Numbered from the stretch's first letter, positions 22,025-31,984 are shown. The stretch is DNA of 64,000 bases from Streptococcus sp. 'caviae' (GCF_001937065.1 NZ_MOWR01000008.1:48961-112960); one strand, 5' to 3'. The notes: generated by a model not told the origin, from the letters alone. Program-made: numbers and translations.

Positions 22025-22660
22025 TTGGGCTCAAAGAAAATAGGACTAAAGCAGGTGCTGGTTTATTTGCTGGGAAATATCATTTTGGCAGCGGGAGTCT
22101 GTCTGAATACTAAAACGCACTTGGGAGTATCACCCGTTATTTCAGTGGCCTATAATGGGGCACAAATCTTTAAACTCTCAATTGGAATAGCCACCTTTGT
22201 TTATTACTGTTTTTTGATTTTCTTGCAATTCTGCCTTTTGAGAAAGAATTTTGAAGCTGTGCAGCTATTACAGGTTATCGCCAGTTTTTTAAGCAGTTTT
22301 TTTATCCAACTTTATGACACTATTTTCCCCGTTCCGGAAAGTCTCCTGTCCAAATGGCTCTTGCTCTTTATAGCTATTATTTTAACTGGGATCGGCGCTT
22401 CTTTAACTATTGCTATGCAGATTATTCCTAATCCTGCAGACGGTTTGGCAAACACTCTGGGGTTTGTCTGCCGCAGAAATTTTGGTTTTGGCAAAAATCT
22501 TTTGGATGCCATTTGTATTCTCATTGCCTTATTTTTAGGCTGGTTTTTCAGGCGAAGCTTTTTAGGTATTGGCTTTGGAACAGTAGTGGCTATGCTGATG
22601 ACAGGACGCGTTATTGCCTTTTGCCATCCCTACTCAGAAAAGCTGTTTGCAAAATTATAA
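22025..22660 (+). CDS. YczE/DUF6198-like integral membrane protein
   Basis: A 211-residue protein with about five hydrophobic spans. The motifs TKTHLGVSPVISVAYN and IIPNPADGLANTLG match the YczE/YitT-like membrane family (COG2364). Its function is unknown. The reading frame has no ATG near its start. TTG 22025 is the first possible start and has only a poor ribosome site, and GTG 22055 is an alternative. It has no evident partner genes. Confidence 0.7.
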   Translation: MGSKKIGLKQVLVYLLGNIILAAGVCLNTKTHLGVSPVISVAYNGAQIFKLSIGIATFVYYCFLIFLQFCLLRKNFEAVQLLQVIASFLSSFFIQLYDTIFPVPESLLSKWLLLFIAIILTGIGASLTIAMQIIPNPADGLANTLGFVCRRNFGFGKNLLDAICILIALFLGWFFRRSFLGIGFGTVVAMLMTGRVIAFCHPYSEKLFAKL

Positions 22661-22751
22661 AATCACACCGTAAAAGTTTAGCCACTGATAAATCGCTTAT
22701 TTTTAGGCAATAAGAATTCCCTTAAAGAAATTTTAGTGTATAATAACAGTT

Positions 22752-23876
22752 ATGAAAATAAAAAAATCTTATATTGCTTATCCTGTTTTCGTTTTTCTGA
22801 TTTGCTATGCCCTTGTAGCAAACTGGTCAGCAGGAGCTAAATTATTAAATACCCTTTTGGGTGCTCTTTCGCCCTTTTTAACAGGAGCAGCTATCGGCTA
22901 TATTGTGAATATTGTCATGAGTGCTTATGAAAAACTATATGACAAGCTCATAAAGCCTCCTCGCCTGCAAAAGGCCAAGCGGCCTTTAAGCATGATCTTG
23001 GCTTATGCCACCTTCGTGCTTGTTGTAACCTTGATTTTCACCATCGTGCTGCCGGATTTGATTGCCAGCATTCAGGCGCTCTTGGCTATTGATCCTAAAG
23101 ATGTTCAGGAGCTGATCAAAGATGTTCAGCACAATAAATGGGTTTCAAAACTCTTGACTGCTTTTGGGTCAGATACCCAGCTCAGCAGTTTAATTTCAAA
23201 CTACAGCCGCCAGATTTTAAGTCAGTTTTTAGGAGTGCTGACCAATGTCTTGGCTTCGGTGACTTCTGTTGCCTCGGCTTTAATTTCCATCTTTGTCAGC
23301 ATCATTTTCTCCATGTATGTTTTGGCTAGTAAGGAAAAGCTGGGCCATCAGTTTAATCTTCTGGTGGATACCTATCTTGGCAGGAATGCTGAGAAGGTGC
23401 ATTATCTTCGCGCTATTTTACATGAGCGCTTCCATGGCTTTTTCGTTGGACAAACTTTAGAGGCTATGATTTTGGGCAGTCTGACCGCACTGGGAATGCT
23501 GCTGCTCGGTTTGCCCTATGCAGCAACTATCGGTATTTTAATTGCTTTTACAGCCTTAATACCGGTTGTAGGGGCCTATATCGGGGTGACTGTCGGTGTC
23601 ATTCTCATTATGACCCAGTCATTTTCACAGGCCGTTATTTTCCTAGTCTTTATCGTTCTGTTGCAGCAGTTTGAAGGCAATGTTATTTACCCCAGAGTGG
23701 TTGGCGGATCAATCGGCCTGCCATCAATGTGGGTGCTTCTAGCTATTACTGTCGGCGGCGCCTTGGCAGGGATTATCGGTATGCTGGTAGCCGTTCCGAT
23801 TTTAGCCAGTCTCTATCAAATCATCAAAGATCATGTTTATAAAAAGCAAGCTCAAAACCAACACCAAGGAAATTAA
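22752..23876 (+). CDS. AI-2E family transporter (putative permease)
   Basis: A 374-residue protein with the eight-span architecture of the PF01594 family: two N-terminal helices, a helical cytoplasmic stretch around residues 110-170, then a membrane core. The conserved GQTLEAMILGSLTALG and GNVIYPRVVGGSIGLP motifs are present. Family members export autoinducer-2 (TqsA), act as Na+/H+ antiporters, or have unknown cargo. TATAAT lies just before the ATG. The terminator stem begins inside the last codons. Confidence 0.86.
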   Translation: MKIKKSYIAYPVFVFLICYALVANWSAGAKLLNTLLGALSPFLTGAAIGYIVNIVMSAYEKLYDKLIKPPRLQKAKRPLSMILAYATFVLVVTLIFTIVLPDLIASIQALLAIDPKDVQELIKDVQHNKWVSKLLTAFGSDTQLSSLISNYSRQILSQFLGVLTNVLASVTSVASALISIFVSIIFSMYVLASKEKLGHQFNLLVDTYLGRNAEKVHYLRAILHERFHGFFVGQTLEAMILGSLTALGMLLLGLPYAATIGILIAFTALIPVVGAYIGVTVGVILIMTQSFSQAVIFLVFIVLLQQFEGNVIYPRVVGGSIGLPSMWVLLAITVGGALAGIIGMLVAVPILASLYQIIKDHVYKKQAQNQHQGN

Positions 23877-23892
23877 AAACCTTGGTGTTTTG
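23861..23892 (+). terminator. Terminator overlapping the AI-2E-type gene end
   Basis: ACACCAAGG/CCTTGGTGT is followed by T. The left arm lies inside the last codons of the gene. Confidence 0.82.
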
Positions 23893-24000
23893 CTATTCTT
23901 TTAAGATAGTAGGATAGTACCAGATATTAAGAGAATGACACTATCTTTTTACAAACAGCATCATTTATAATAAAACTAGAAAAATATTGGGAGTAGATAC

Positions 24001-24849
24001 ATGAACAGGAAGATTATTTTTTTAGATGTGGACGGAACTCTGGTGGATTACAACAACCGTATCCCGCAGTCAGCAATAAGAGCCATCCGCAAGGCGCGCC
24101 AAAACGGACATCTGGTATTTGTCTCAACGGGACGCAGCCGGGCAGAAATGCAGCCGGAACTTTGGGATATCGGCCTCGATGGTATGATTGGCGGCAACGG
24201 TTCTTATGTAGAATATGACAATCAGGTTCTTATGCATCAGCTGATTTCTCCAGCACAAGCCAAAGCGGCCGTTGATTGGCTGCACCAACGCGGTCTGGAA
24301 TTCTATTTAGAAAGCAACAATGGACTTTTTGCTAGCAGAAACTTTAAGGAGCGTGCGCGGGAAACCCTAAAAATTTATGCCGTGCGCAAGGGGAAAACAT
24401 CGGCTGAAGTTGAAAATCAGGAAGTCGAAGATGCCATACACGGTCTTATTTTCGGCGGCAATCTTCACCGTGACGATCTCAATAAAATCAGCTTCGTCCT
24501 TGATTCTTATCAAGATTACCTGGATGCGCAAAAGGCCTTTCCGGATTTAAAGGTAGGAACCTGGGGCGGACGCGGAGAAACTGCGCTCTTCGGTGATCTG
24601 GGTGTCAAAAATATCACCAAGGCTCATGCTATTGATGTGCTCTTACAGCATTTAAAAGCTGATAAAAAAGATACCATTGCCTTTGGCGATGCCAAAGTTG
24701 ATATTCCGATGCTGGACTACTGTGAGATAGGGGTCTCTATGGGCAATGGCGGGCCTGAAATCTTAGCTATGGCTGATATGGTGACAGACGATGTGGAAGA
24801 GGACGGACTTTACAAAGCTTTTGAAAAATTAGGTCTGCTTGCCCCTTAA
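24001..24849 (+). CDS. Cof-type HAD-IIB phosphatase
   Basis: A 282-residue HAD hydrolase. Motif I is FLDVDGTLV, with Asp9 and Asp11. Motif II is FVSTGRSRAE, and the metal-binding motif IV is AFGDAKVDIPML. It differs from the 13561-14370 Cof protein in its cap region, so the two should have different phosphoester substrates. TATAAT at 23966-23971 is the likely -10. It is transcribed alone, with a terminator about 110 bases downstream. Confidence 0.87.
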   Translation: MNRKIIFLDVDGTLVDYNNRIPQSAIRAIRKARQNGHLVFVSTGRSRAEMQPELWDIGLDGMIGGNGSYVEYDNQVLMHQLISPAQAKAAVDWLHQRGLEFYLESNNGLFASRNFKERARETLKIYAVRKGKTSAEVENQEVEDAIHGLIFGGNLHRDDLNKISFVLDSYQDYLDAQKAFPDLKVGTWGGRGETALFGDLGVKNITKAHAIDVLLQHLKADKKDTIAFGDAKVDIPMLDYCEIGVSMGNGGPEILAMADMVTDDVEEDGLYKAFEKLGLLAP

Positions 24850-24957
24850 CAAACACAGAGTTTCTTAAGACAATTGAAAGGAAGCAGTAATCAAAGAGTA
24901 ATGCCAGTAGTTTAAACTATCTAAAATAGTTTATATCGTTATAGAAAATTACAGTGA

Positions 24958-25014
24958 AGACGGGACAAGGAATTTAGCGGAAAAATCTTTATAAATTCGG
25001 TCCTGTCTTTTTTT
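24958..25014 (+). terminator. Terminator before the marR operon
   Basis: AGACGGGAC/GTCCTGTCT (one G-T pair) encloses an inner GAATTT/AAATTC stem, and seven T follow. Confidence 0.72.
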
Positions 25015-25084
25015 CTATATAGAAATAATTGATTTTTTGAAACCGAGGTTGTATAATTTAAATAGTTCTATTTAGAAATAATTG
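25015..25084 (+). promoter_or_regulatory. marR promoter flanked by two direct repeats
   Basis: TTGATT (25029-25034) and TATAAT (25052-25057) are spaced by 17 bp. CTATATAGAAATAATTG (25015-25031) and CTATTTAGAAATAATTG (25068-25084) are 17-bp direct repeats differing at one base. One reaches into the -35 and the other covers the transcript start. They are good candidates for operators of the downstream MarR protein. Confidence 0.65.
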
Positions 25085-25098
25085 TAAAAGGAGGTCAC

Positions 25099-25557
25099 AT
25101 GACTGAATTAGCAAGAGGCGGTTATTTAATCAGTCACATCAATCTCCTGAATGGGCGCCTGTTCAACAAGCTGCTGGCTGAGGAAGAAGGAGCTGTCTAT
25201 TCAGGAGAGCAGGGCAAAATTCTGAGCTGTCTTTGGTTTAAAGAGCCCTTAACAGCAACGGATATAGCCATAAAGACCGGACTGGCTAATAATACGCTGA
25301 CTAAAATGCTGCAGCGTCTGGAAACTCAAGGTTTAATTGTTTCGCGGCCCCATCCTAAAGACAAACGCAAACGCTGTTATTATTTAACAGAGCTGGGGAA
25401 ATCACAGGAGGCTGTCGGCGAGAAAGTCAGTCAGGCTTTAGGAGAAATTTTTTACAAAGATTTTTCGCCAAAAGAAATTCAGCAGTTTGAAAAAATGCTG
25501 ACCAAGGTTAGGCAAAATTTGGAAGCTGCCAGTCCCAGATGGAAGGAGAAACTATGA
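25099..25557 (+). CDS. MarR-family transcriptional regulator
   Basis: A 152-residue winged-helix protein. The recognition helix region reads TDIAIKTGLANNTLTKMLQRLE at about 52-73, and the wing reads RPHPKDKRKRCYYLT. Such regulators bind palindromes or repeats as dimers and respond to small ligands. It is the first gene of an operon with an osmoprotectant-type transporter (4-bp overlap with the ATPase), so it probably controls its own operon through the repeats at 25015-25084. The ligand is unknown. AAGGAGGT precedes the ATG. Confidence 0.86.
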   Translation: MTELARGGYLISHINLLNGRLFNKLLAEEEGAVYSGEQGKILSCLWFKEPLTATDIAIKTGLANNTLTKMLQRLETQGLIVSRPHPKDKRKRCYYLTELGKSQEAVGEKVSQALGEIFYKDFSPKEIQQFEKMLTKVRQNLEAASPRWKEKL

Positions 25558-26279
25558 TTCGTTTTGAAAATGTCAGCAAGTCTTATGGACAGGAAAAGGT
25601 GCTGGATAATCTCAATTTTGAAGTTGCTAAAGGGGAATTCTTTGTTCTTATCGGCCCCAGCGGCAGCGGTAAAACAACAACGCTAAAGATGATTAACCGT
25701 TTAATTGAGCCCAGCCAAGGGAAAATCTTTTTGGATCAGCAAGCCATTACCGATCTTTCTTTGCGGGAGCTGCGCTTGTCAACAGGCTATGTTTTGCAGC
25801 AGATTGCACTGTTTCCAAATTTGACTGTCAGGGAAAATATTGAATTGATTCCTGAAATGAAGGGATGGTCAAAGGCGGAGCGTTTGGAAAAAACCAGGGA
25901 TTTGCTCAACAAAGTTGGGCTTGATGCGGATAAGTATCTGGAGCGCTATCCTAGAGACTTGTCAGGCGGCGAGCAGCAGCGGGTCGGGATTTTACGGGCT
26001 ATCATCGCTAACCCGTCCATTCTTTTGATGGACGAGCCCTTTTCAGCTTTGGATCCTATTTCTCGAAAACAGCTGCAGGACCTGACGCTTTCTCTTCAAA
26101 AAGAACTGGGGATAACGGTCGTTTTTGTGACCCACGATATTGATGAAGCTAAGAAATTGGCGGATCGGGTGGCTGTTTTTCAAAAGGGAAAAATTGTGCA
26201 GCTGGCCAGTCCCAAGGAAGTTGAGGAGTCCCCTGCCAATGCATTTGTGGCAGACTTATTTGGAGGTGACAGACAATGA
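25554..26279 (+). CDS. Osmoprotectant/quaternary amine ABC transporter, ATP-binding protein
   Basis: A 241-residue ABC ATPase of the OpuC/ProV type, without the C-terminal CBS domains seen in longer members. Walker A is GPSGSGKTT, the signature is LSGGEQQR, and Walker B is [13 protein letters not shown] chose ATG 25554 over ATG 25539, because AAGGAG lies between the two and family proteins start MIRFENVSK. It overlaps marR and the permease gene by 4 bp each, so the three are coupled. Confidence 0.88.
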   Translation: MIRFENVSKSYGQEKVLDNLNFEVAKGEFFVLIGPSGSGKTTTLKMINRLIEPSQGKIFLDQQAITDLSLRELRLSTGYVLQQIALFPNLTVRENIELIPEMKGWSKAERLEKTRDLLNKVGLDADKYLERYPRDLSGGEQQRVGILRAIIANPSILLMDEPFSALDPISRKQLQDLTLSLQKELGITVVFVTHDIDEAKKLADRVAVFQKGKIVQLASPKEVEESPANAFVADLFGGDRQ

Positions 26280-27796
26280 CAGATTTAATCACGACCTTCC
26301 AAGAACGCTTTGGAGATTGGACGCAGTCCTTGCTGGAACATTTGCAAATTTCTCTGCTGTCACTCTTACTTGCCATTATTCTTGCGATTCCTTTGGCCAT
26401 TATCATTAGCCACCGTAAGCGCCTGTCGGAGATTATCCTGCAGATTTCAGGAATCTTTCAAACCATTCCTTCTCTAGCTCTTTTAGGACTGTTCATTCCT
26501 TTTATGGGGATTGGAACAGTGCCGGCTGTTGCTGCTCTGGTTATTTACGCGCTTTTCCCGATTTTGCAGAATACGATCACAGGTTTAACAACTATCGATC
26601 CCAGTCTGGTTGAAGCCGGTCAGGCCTTTGGCATGACCAAGTGGGAACGGCTGAAAAAATTTGAGCTGCCCTTAGCGATGCCGGTTATGATTTCCGGTGT
26701 CAGAACAGCAGCTGTAATGATTATCGGGACGGCAACTTTGGCGGCACTGATAGGTGCCGGCGGCCTTGGTTCTTTTATTCTTCTTGGGATTGACCGCAAT
26801 AACAGCTCCTTGATTTTAATTGGTGCCATTTCATCAGCGCTTTTGGCTATTGTCTTTAATCTTGCTATTAAATTTTTGGAAAAAGCTTCGCTGAGAAAAA
26901 TTATGCTTGCTTTTGTGGCCATGCTGGCAGGTTTGCTTATTTCTTACCTTCCCAATATCATTAAAGCCAGCCAGAGTCAAGAGGAGATTGTCATCGCCGG
27001 GAAAATGGGACCTGAACCTGAAATCCTGATTAATATGTACAAGAAATTAATTGAGCAAGACAGCAGTCTGTCGGTAACTGTCAAACCTAACTTTGGAAAG
27101 ACGAGCTTTCTTTACGAAGCCCTTAAAAAAGGAGATATTGATATTTATCCAGAGTTTACCGGGACAGTTACAGCCAGTCTTCTGAAAAATCCGCCCAAAC
27201 CATCCAATAACCCTCAAAAGGTTTACAAGGAAGCGCATGACGGTATTTTGAAGCAGGACAATCTCGTCTATCTGAAACCGATGAAGTATCAAAATACTTA
27301 CGCTGTAGCCGTTAAGAAATCATTTGCCAAGGAAAATGGCTTAAAAACTATTTCTGATTTGAAAAGGGTTGAAAACACAGCAAAGGCAGGCTTTACTCTG
27401 GAATTTAACGACCGAGAAGACGGGAATAAAGGTTTGAAAAGTCTTTACGGTCTGAATTTACAGGTAAGCACCATGGAACCTGCTTTGCGTTATCAAGCTA
27501 TTGAGAGCGGAGATATTGATATTACGGATGCTTACTCCACAGATTCAGAAATAAGAGAATATGACCTGGTTACCCTCAAAGATGATAAGGCTCTTTTCCC
27601 GCCCTATCAGGGAGCACCTTTGCTTAAAAAGAAATTATTGCAGAAACATCCGGAGTTAAAGAGGATTTTGAACCGTCTGGCTGGAAAGATAACAGAAAGT
27701 CAAATGAGCGACATGAATTATCAGGTTAAGGTAAAGGGAAGATCGGCTGAAACAGTAGCCCACAATTATCTGAAAAAAGCGGGTCTGCTGAAATAA
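26276..27796 (+). CDS. Osmoprotectant ABC transporter, permease fused to substrate-binding domain
   Basis: A 506-residue fusion. Residues 1 to about 215 hold the membrane permease domain, with the EAA-type loop [20 protein letters not shown]. From about 230 an OpuAC/OpuCC-type binding domain begins ([20 protein letters not shown]). Streptococci often fuse these two parts for betaine, choline or carnitine uptake. The binding domain faces outward. With the upstream ATPase it makes a complete importer. The exact ligand cannot be told from sequence. Confidence 0.88.
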   Translation: MTDLITTFQERFGDWTQSLLEHLQISLLSLLLAIILAIPLAIIISHRKRLSEIILQISGIFQTIPSLALLGLFIPFMGIGTVPAVAALVIYALFPILQNTITGLTTIDPSLVEAGQAFGMTKWERLKKFELPLAMPVMISGVRTAAVMIIGTATLAALIGAGGLGSFILLGIDRNNSSLILIGAISSALLAIVFNLAIKFLEKASLRKIMLAFVAMLAGLLISYLPNIIKASQSQEEIVIAGKMGPEPEILINMYKKLIEQDSSLSVTVKPNFGKTSFLYEALKKGDIDIYPEFTGTVTASLLKNPPKPSNNPQKVYKEAHDGILKQDNLVYLKPMKYQNTYAVAVKKSFAKENGLKTISDLKRVENTAKAGFTLEFNDREDGNKGLKSLYGLNLQVSTMEPALRYQAIESGDIDITDAYSTDSEIREYDLVTLKDDKALFPPYQGAPLLKKKLLQKHPELKRILNRLAGKITESQMSDMNYQVKVKGRSAETVAHNYLKKAGLLK

Positions 27797-27961
27797 GAAC
27801 CGATTCTCTGCTAAGCTAAAAAATGACAAACGATTTCCTTTAGGAAATGCAGCACAGCTTTGGACTTTTCCTTGCTTAACTGCCTGTAAATGTTAAAATA
27901 AAGCTAAGAGCTGTTTTCATTAAAGAAGCACGAAGCCTATTTAAGAATTGAGGTGACTGAG

Positions 27962-28543
27962 ATGGCCATGTCGGAATTGGAAAAATTAGAAGCCGGCTTA
28001 CCTTACGACTTCACTGATGAAGAAGTCGACAAACGAAAATTGAGAGCTGTAGAAGGCTGTCAAAAACTTAACAATGTGAGTGTTTTAGAGACTGCTAAAC
28101 GTCAGGCCATGGTAAAAGAACTCTTTGGCTCTGTCGGAGACAACCCGACTGTTTTGCCGGTTTTTAATTGTGATTATGGGAAGAATATCCATGTTGGTGA
28201 TGACTTTCTTATCAATTACAATGGCATTATTTTAGATATTGCCCCTGTAGAAATCGGAAACCATGTTATGATTGGACCAAATACTTTGATTACAACCGTC
28301 GGCCATCCCCTGTCTCCGCAGGGACGAAGACAGCATTTGGGCAAGGCGCAGCCTGTAAAAATCGGCAATGATGTCTGGATTGGCGGAAACTGTACCATTT
28401 TGCCAGGAGTCACGATTGGCGATAATGCGGTTATTGCTGCTGGAGCAGTAGTGACTAAGGACGTAGCGGCCAACAGTCTTGTAGGCGGTGTACCAGCCAA
28501 GCTTATTAGAACGATTGAAAATGATCTTGAAGCCGAAGTATAG
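27962..28543 (+). CDS. Sugar O-acetyltransferase, hexapeptide-repeat type
   Basis: A 193-residue member of the maltose/galactoside acetyltransferase family. The N-terminal Mac domain (MSELEKLEAGLPY) is followed by left-handed beta-helix repeats such as VWIGGNCTILPGVTIGDNAVIAAG. The catalytic histidine lies in TTVGHPLSP. It transfers acetyl from acetyl-CoA to a sugar. ATG 27962 has GAGGTGA just before it and is preferred over GTG 27953; ATG 27968 is also possible. The oxidoreductase gene follows after nine bases, so they form a pair. Confidence 0.87.
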   Translation: MAMSELEKLEAGLPYDFTDEEVDKRKLRAVEGCQKLNNVSVLETAKRQAMVKELFGSVGDNPTVLPVFNCDYGKNIHVGDDFLINYNGIILDIAPVEIGNHVMIGPNTLITTVGHPLSPQGRRQHLGKAQPVKIGNDVWIGGNCTILPGVTIGDNAVIAAGAVVTKDVAANSLVGGVPAKLIRTIENDLEAEV

Positions 28544-28552
28544 GAGAAAATT

Positions 28553-29584
28553 ATGTTAAATGCTGCTTTTATCGGAAATGGCAAAAGTACCAACCGTTAC
28601 CACCTGCCCTTCCTGCTTAAAACGAACAAATTCCGCGTTAAAACCATCTATGCCCGCACCATAAAAGATGACTGGGCTAAATTAGCCGGTGTTCATTATA
28701 CCACTAATATTGATGATGTCTGGCAGGATGATGATTTGGATTTGGTCATCATCACGACGCCTAATCAATGGCATTATCACTATGCTAAGCTGGCCTTGGA
28801 GCACGGTCACAATGTTCTGCTGGAAAAGCCTTTTACCGAGAAACCAGAAGAAGCCAGGGAGCTGTTCCAGCTGGCTAAGGAAAAGGGACTGATGATTCAA
28901 GGCTATCAAAACCGCCGTTTTGATTCAGATTTTCTAACCGTTCAAAAGGTAATTGAATCCGGCCGCCTAGGACAACTGCTAGAAGTTGAGATGCACTACG
29001 ATTACTACAGACCGGAAGTTCCTGAAGCTGTTCACCAGTACTCAAGAACAAGCAGCTACCTCTTTAACCATGCCTGCCATACTGTTGATCAGGTACTTTC
29101 TTATTGGGGCCAGCCCGAGCGCATTCATTACGATGTCCGCCAGCTGTTGGGAAAAAATAGGATGAATGATTATTTTGATATTGATCTCTATTATGAACAT
29201 CCTTTGAAAATTTCTGTAAAATCCAGTTATTTTAGGCTGAAAGAACGTCCCAGCTTTGTTCTCTACGGAACTAAGGGAGTCTTTGTCAAAGAAAAGAAGG
29301 ACCGTCAGGAATATGACCTGAAACACTTTTATCTGCCTGACCATGAAGACTTTGGTCTTGACAGACCCGAAGACTACGGCCTTTTGACTTATCTGGATGA
29401 GAAGAATACCTATCATGAAGAAAAGGTCATCTCTGAAATCGGTGACTACAGCCTTTTTTACCAGGCTTTATACGAAACCTTAGCTGAAGGCAGGCAAAAA
29501 TTGGTTCGGGATGAAGAGACCATCAGCCTGATTGACATTTTGGATCAGGGAGTTCAGGAAATTGAAAGAGCCGATTCCCTGTAA
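28553..29584 (+). CDS. Gfo/Idh/MocA-family oxidoreductase
   Basis: A 343-residue NAD(P)-dependent oxidoreductase. The N-terminal Rossmann start is AAFIGNGKSTNRYHLP, the conserved EKP motif is LLEKPFTEKPEEA, and a C-terminal GFO/IDH beta-sheet domain follows. It resembles YhhX-type proteins. Members act on sugars, cyclitols or their derivatives; the substrate is not evident. AGGAG lies seven bases before the ATG. It shares a transcript with the acetyltransferase and ends at a bidirectional terminator. Confidence 0.87.
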   Translation: MLNAAFIGNGKSTNRYHLPFLLKTNKFRVKTIYARTIKDDWAKLAGVHYTTNIDDVWQDDDLDLVIITTPNQWHYHYAKLALEHGHNVLLEKPFTEKPEEARELFQLAKEKGLMIQGYQNRRFDSDFLTVQKVIESGRLGQLLEVEMHYDYYRPEVPEAVHQYSRTSSYLFNHACHTVDQVLSYWGQPERIHYDVRQLLGKNRMNDYFDIDLYYEHPLKISVKSSYFRLKERPSFVLYGTKGVFVKEKKDRQEYDLKHFYLPDHEDFGLDRPEDYGLLTYLDEKNTYHEEKVISEIGDYSLFYQALYETLAEGRQKLVRDEETISLIDILDQGVQEIERADSL

Positions 29585-29615
29585 AAAAATTCTAACAAAT
29601 TGAGTATTAGATGAT

Positions 29616-29651
29616 AAAAACCAGTCCGAAATTTTTTACGGACTGGTTTTT
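29616..29651. terminator. Bidirectional terminator between convergent genes
   Basis: AAAAACCAGTCCG/CGGACTGGTTTTT is a perfect 13-bp inverted repeat that gives a U run on either strand. Confidence 0.9.
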
Positions 29652-29654
29652 ATG

Positions 29655-30311
29655 TTAAAGCAAAGTAAACTGTTTTTGCCCTAACTCAAAGATGATGTCT
29701 GAGCTGTCAGCAACCTCACGTTCATGAGTGACAATAATAACAATTTTATTTTGCTCATGGGCAATATTTTTAAAGATAGCAACAATATCCTTGGTTGTTT
29801 CTTCGTCTAGATTGCCGGTAGGTTCATCAGCAATAATAATATTATGCTTAACAGCGAGTGCCCTGACAATGGCAACCCTTTGCTGCTGACCGCCGGAAAG
29901 CTGCAAAACGGGCTTATCTATCAGCTCTTTGGAAATGCCTACACAGTGAAAGAGTTCTGTCACTGTGTCATCTGACTGCTCAATGCCTGAAATATCCAGA
30001 GCTGTCTCAACATTTTGGCGGGCTGTCATATAGGGCAGCAAATTGTAAGACTGAAAGATTGTAGAGACGGCATTTCTTCGGTAATGAGTTAAACCCCGCT
30101 GGTTGATATTTTGATTATCAAGAAGAATTTCCCCTTCTTTAGGACAGTCAAGCCCTGCTAAGAGAGATAAAAAAGTGGTCTTTCCGCTTCCTGACTGCCC
30201 AAGGATAGCGTAAACCTTGCCCTCTTCAAATTCAAGATTCACTTTTCTGAAAAGGCAGTCATCCGGATTATTACTGTACCAGTAGCCAAGATTATTCGTT
30301 TTTAATGTCAT
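29655..30311 (-). CDS. ABC transporter ATP-binding protein, MacB/LolD type
   Basis: A 218-residue ATPase with Walker A GQSGSGKTT, signature LSGGQQQR and Walker B IIIADEPTGNLD. This is the small ATPase type that drives FtsX-like permeases. It follows the permease gene by 14 bases, on the same strand. Such pairs extrude peptides or antimicrobials, or move lipoproteins. The cargo here is unknown, and no two-component system is adjacent. Confidence 0.87.
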   Translation of the reverse strand: MTLKTNNLGYWYSNNPDDCLFRKVNLEFEEGKVYAILGQSGSGKTTFLSLLAGLDCPKEGEILLDNQNINQRGLTHYRRNAVSTIFQSYNLLPYMTARQNVETALDISGIEQSDDTVTELFHCVGISKELIDKPVLQLSGGQQQRVAIVRALAVKHNIIIADEPTGNLDEETTKDIVAIFKNIAHEQNKIVIIVTHEREVADSSDIIFELGQKQFTLL

Positions 30312-30325
30312 TGAAAACCTGCTTT

Positions 30326-31819
30326 CTAATTTGAAGATAAGATATCTTTAGGCTTCATTCTGATAAGTCCAATACTTGCCAGAATGGTTGAGATAAAAGT
30401 GATAAGAAGAGCAATCAGCCCAAGCTTAGCGATGCTTTGGGGAGTTTGCTTGACATTTAATTTATTAATTTGATTAACAGCCGTCCTGTTCATTAGAGCA
30501 CCGGGACCGCCAGCCAAAGGAGCTGGGTTTTGACCGGACTGCTTAGAATTATTTGCTTGGGAACCGCCGGCACCCATCTGTCTGTTTTGCTGACTGGAAG
30601 ACGTCTGCTGTGAAAGAAGCTGGTTGCCGACAGCATTGCCAACGAAATTGCCGGCAATCGCTGCGATGGCTAAAGAAACTAATGTGACCAAGAACAGCTC
30701 TGTGAAAAACTGACCGATTATTTTTAGGCGATTTTCTCCCAGGCTCATCAGAACGCCAATTTCATACCGACGTTCGCGAATGTTAAGAATGATAATAAGA
30801 GTCAGGATAACAGCACCGGCTGCGGCAACTAGGATAACAATATTTCTGGAGAAACTGGAAACATTGTTAAGAGGTGTCAGCATTTGCTGATAAAGCTGGT
30901 CGTTGCTTTCGACTGTAAATTTTTCGGTATCAATCTTGCTTTTAGCTTCTTTAACAAAGGATTTCATGCTGGCAGGATTTGATAAGGTATAGCTGGCAGC
31001 GTCAACGGTATTTTTCTGCCCCTTCATTGTATTTGCTGTCTGCAGGCTGACATAAAGCTTATTGGAAGGATTGGAAGCATTGTTTTGAAGCTGAGAAGAA
31101 GTAACGCTGGTATTTGATTTATAAATACCAATGACCTTAAGCGTATAAGTCTTTTCACTGCCGCTGTCGCTGGATATTTTTACTGTAAAATGATCACCAA
31201 CCGATAGCTTATTTGTTTTTGCTAAATCAGATTCAATAACCGCTTCATTATTGGACGTCTGCTGAGTGATACCTTTTCCCTTGGTTATTTTAGTTGTGCC
31301 GCTTGAAAATTCTGAAACACTGTCAGTTGTATTGACCCCGGTAATCGTAAAGTCTCCAGAGGTCATTTTAGCATTTTGGCCGCTGGCTCCTCCCATACTG
31401 AATGGACTGTTGGAGCTAGAAGAATCTGACGATGTTGATTGAGTTGATATAGGGGTGATGTTGCCAGCTGCAGCAGTTGTTGTTGATGTATAGAGATATG
31501 ATTTTACTCCGGTCATCTTAGCTATGGTTTGAGCTGTTGACAGAGAAATAGGTGTCATCTCAAATTTTGGCGGCTGATTGCTGTTTGTGTCACTAGATGA
31601 TGCCTGCTGGGCTTTTTCCATCATATAATCACGGCTAATTTGAAGATTGACCGTTGCTCCAGTTTCCTTCTTAGCATTGTCGACGGCCTTATCTGCCGCT
31701 GATTTTATAGTGAGACCAGCCAATACAAAGATGAGAATACTGCTGGTAACCAGAGTTAAAAGGGCTGTACGGCCCTTTTTTGCTTTGATTAGCAGCCAAG
31801 CACGTTTTATAAAATTCAT
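30326..31819 (-). CDS. ABC transporter permease, FtsX/MacB type
   Basis: A 497-residue permease. A first transmembrane helix at about 18-38 is followed by a large extracellular MacB-like domain, then three C-terminal helices with the FtsX-type ILNIRERRYEIGVLMSLGENR motif. Two low-complexity Ser/Asn/Gln-rich stretches stand out: one near residues 125-150, and one between the last helices, around QQTSSSQQNRQMGAGGSQ. These are probably disordered external linkers. It partners the ATPase directly downstream. The function is not established; Vex-like or bacteriocin-export roles are possible. Confidence 0.84.
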   Translation of the reverse strand: MNFIKRAWLLIKAKKGRTALLTLVTSSILIFVLAGLTIKSAADKAVDNAKKETGATVNLQISRDYMMEKAQQASSSDTNSNQPPKFEMTPISLSTAQTIAKMTGVKSYLYTSTTTAAAGNITPISTQSTSSDSSSSNSPFSMGGASGQNAKMTSGDFTITGVNTTDSVSEFSSGTTKITKGKGITQQTSNNEAVIESDLAKTNKLSVGDHFTVKISSDSGSEKTYTLKVIGIYKSNTSVTSSQLQNNASNPSNKLYVSLQTANTMKGQKNTVDAASYTLSNPASMKSFVKEAKSKIDTEKFTVESNDQLYQQMLTPLNNVSSFSRNIVILVAAAGAVILTLIIILNIRERRYEIGVLMSLGENRLKIIGQFFTELFLVTLVSLAIAAIAGNFVGNAVGNQLLSQQTSSSQQNRQMGAGGSQANNSKQSGQNPAPLAGGPGALMNRTAVNQINKLNVKQTPQSIAKLGLIALLITFISTILASIGLIRMKPKDILSSN

Positions 31820-31924
31820 TAAACCACCTCCGCAATCGTGATAAGATGAGTTTATGACGGCTGACTTAAATAAGCCTGAAAGAAAACTAAAAGGAGGCTT
31901 AAAGAGCTTCCTGGTTTGTATTTT

Positions 31925-31964
31925 ATGAAAAAGAAAAAAGCCGGCTCTTTTAAAAGAGCCAGCT
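31925..31964 (-). terminator. Terminator of the PAS flavoprotein gene
   Basis: On the minus strand GCTGGCTCTTTT pairs with AAAAGAGCCGGC (one mismatch), and a T-rich run follows. It lies 20 bases past the stop at 31985. Confidence 0.8.
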
Positions 31965-31984
31965 GAGAATATTTAGAATAATGA

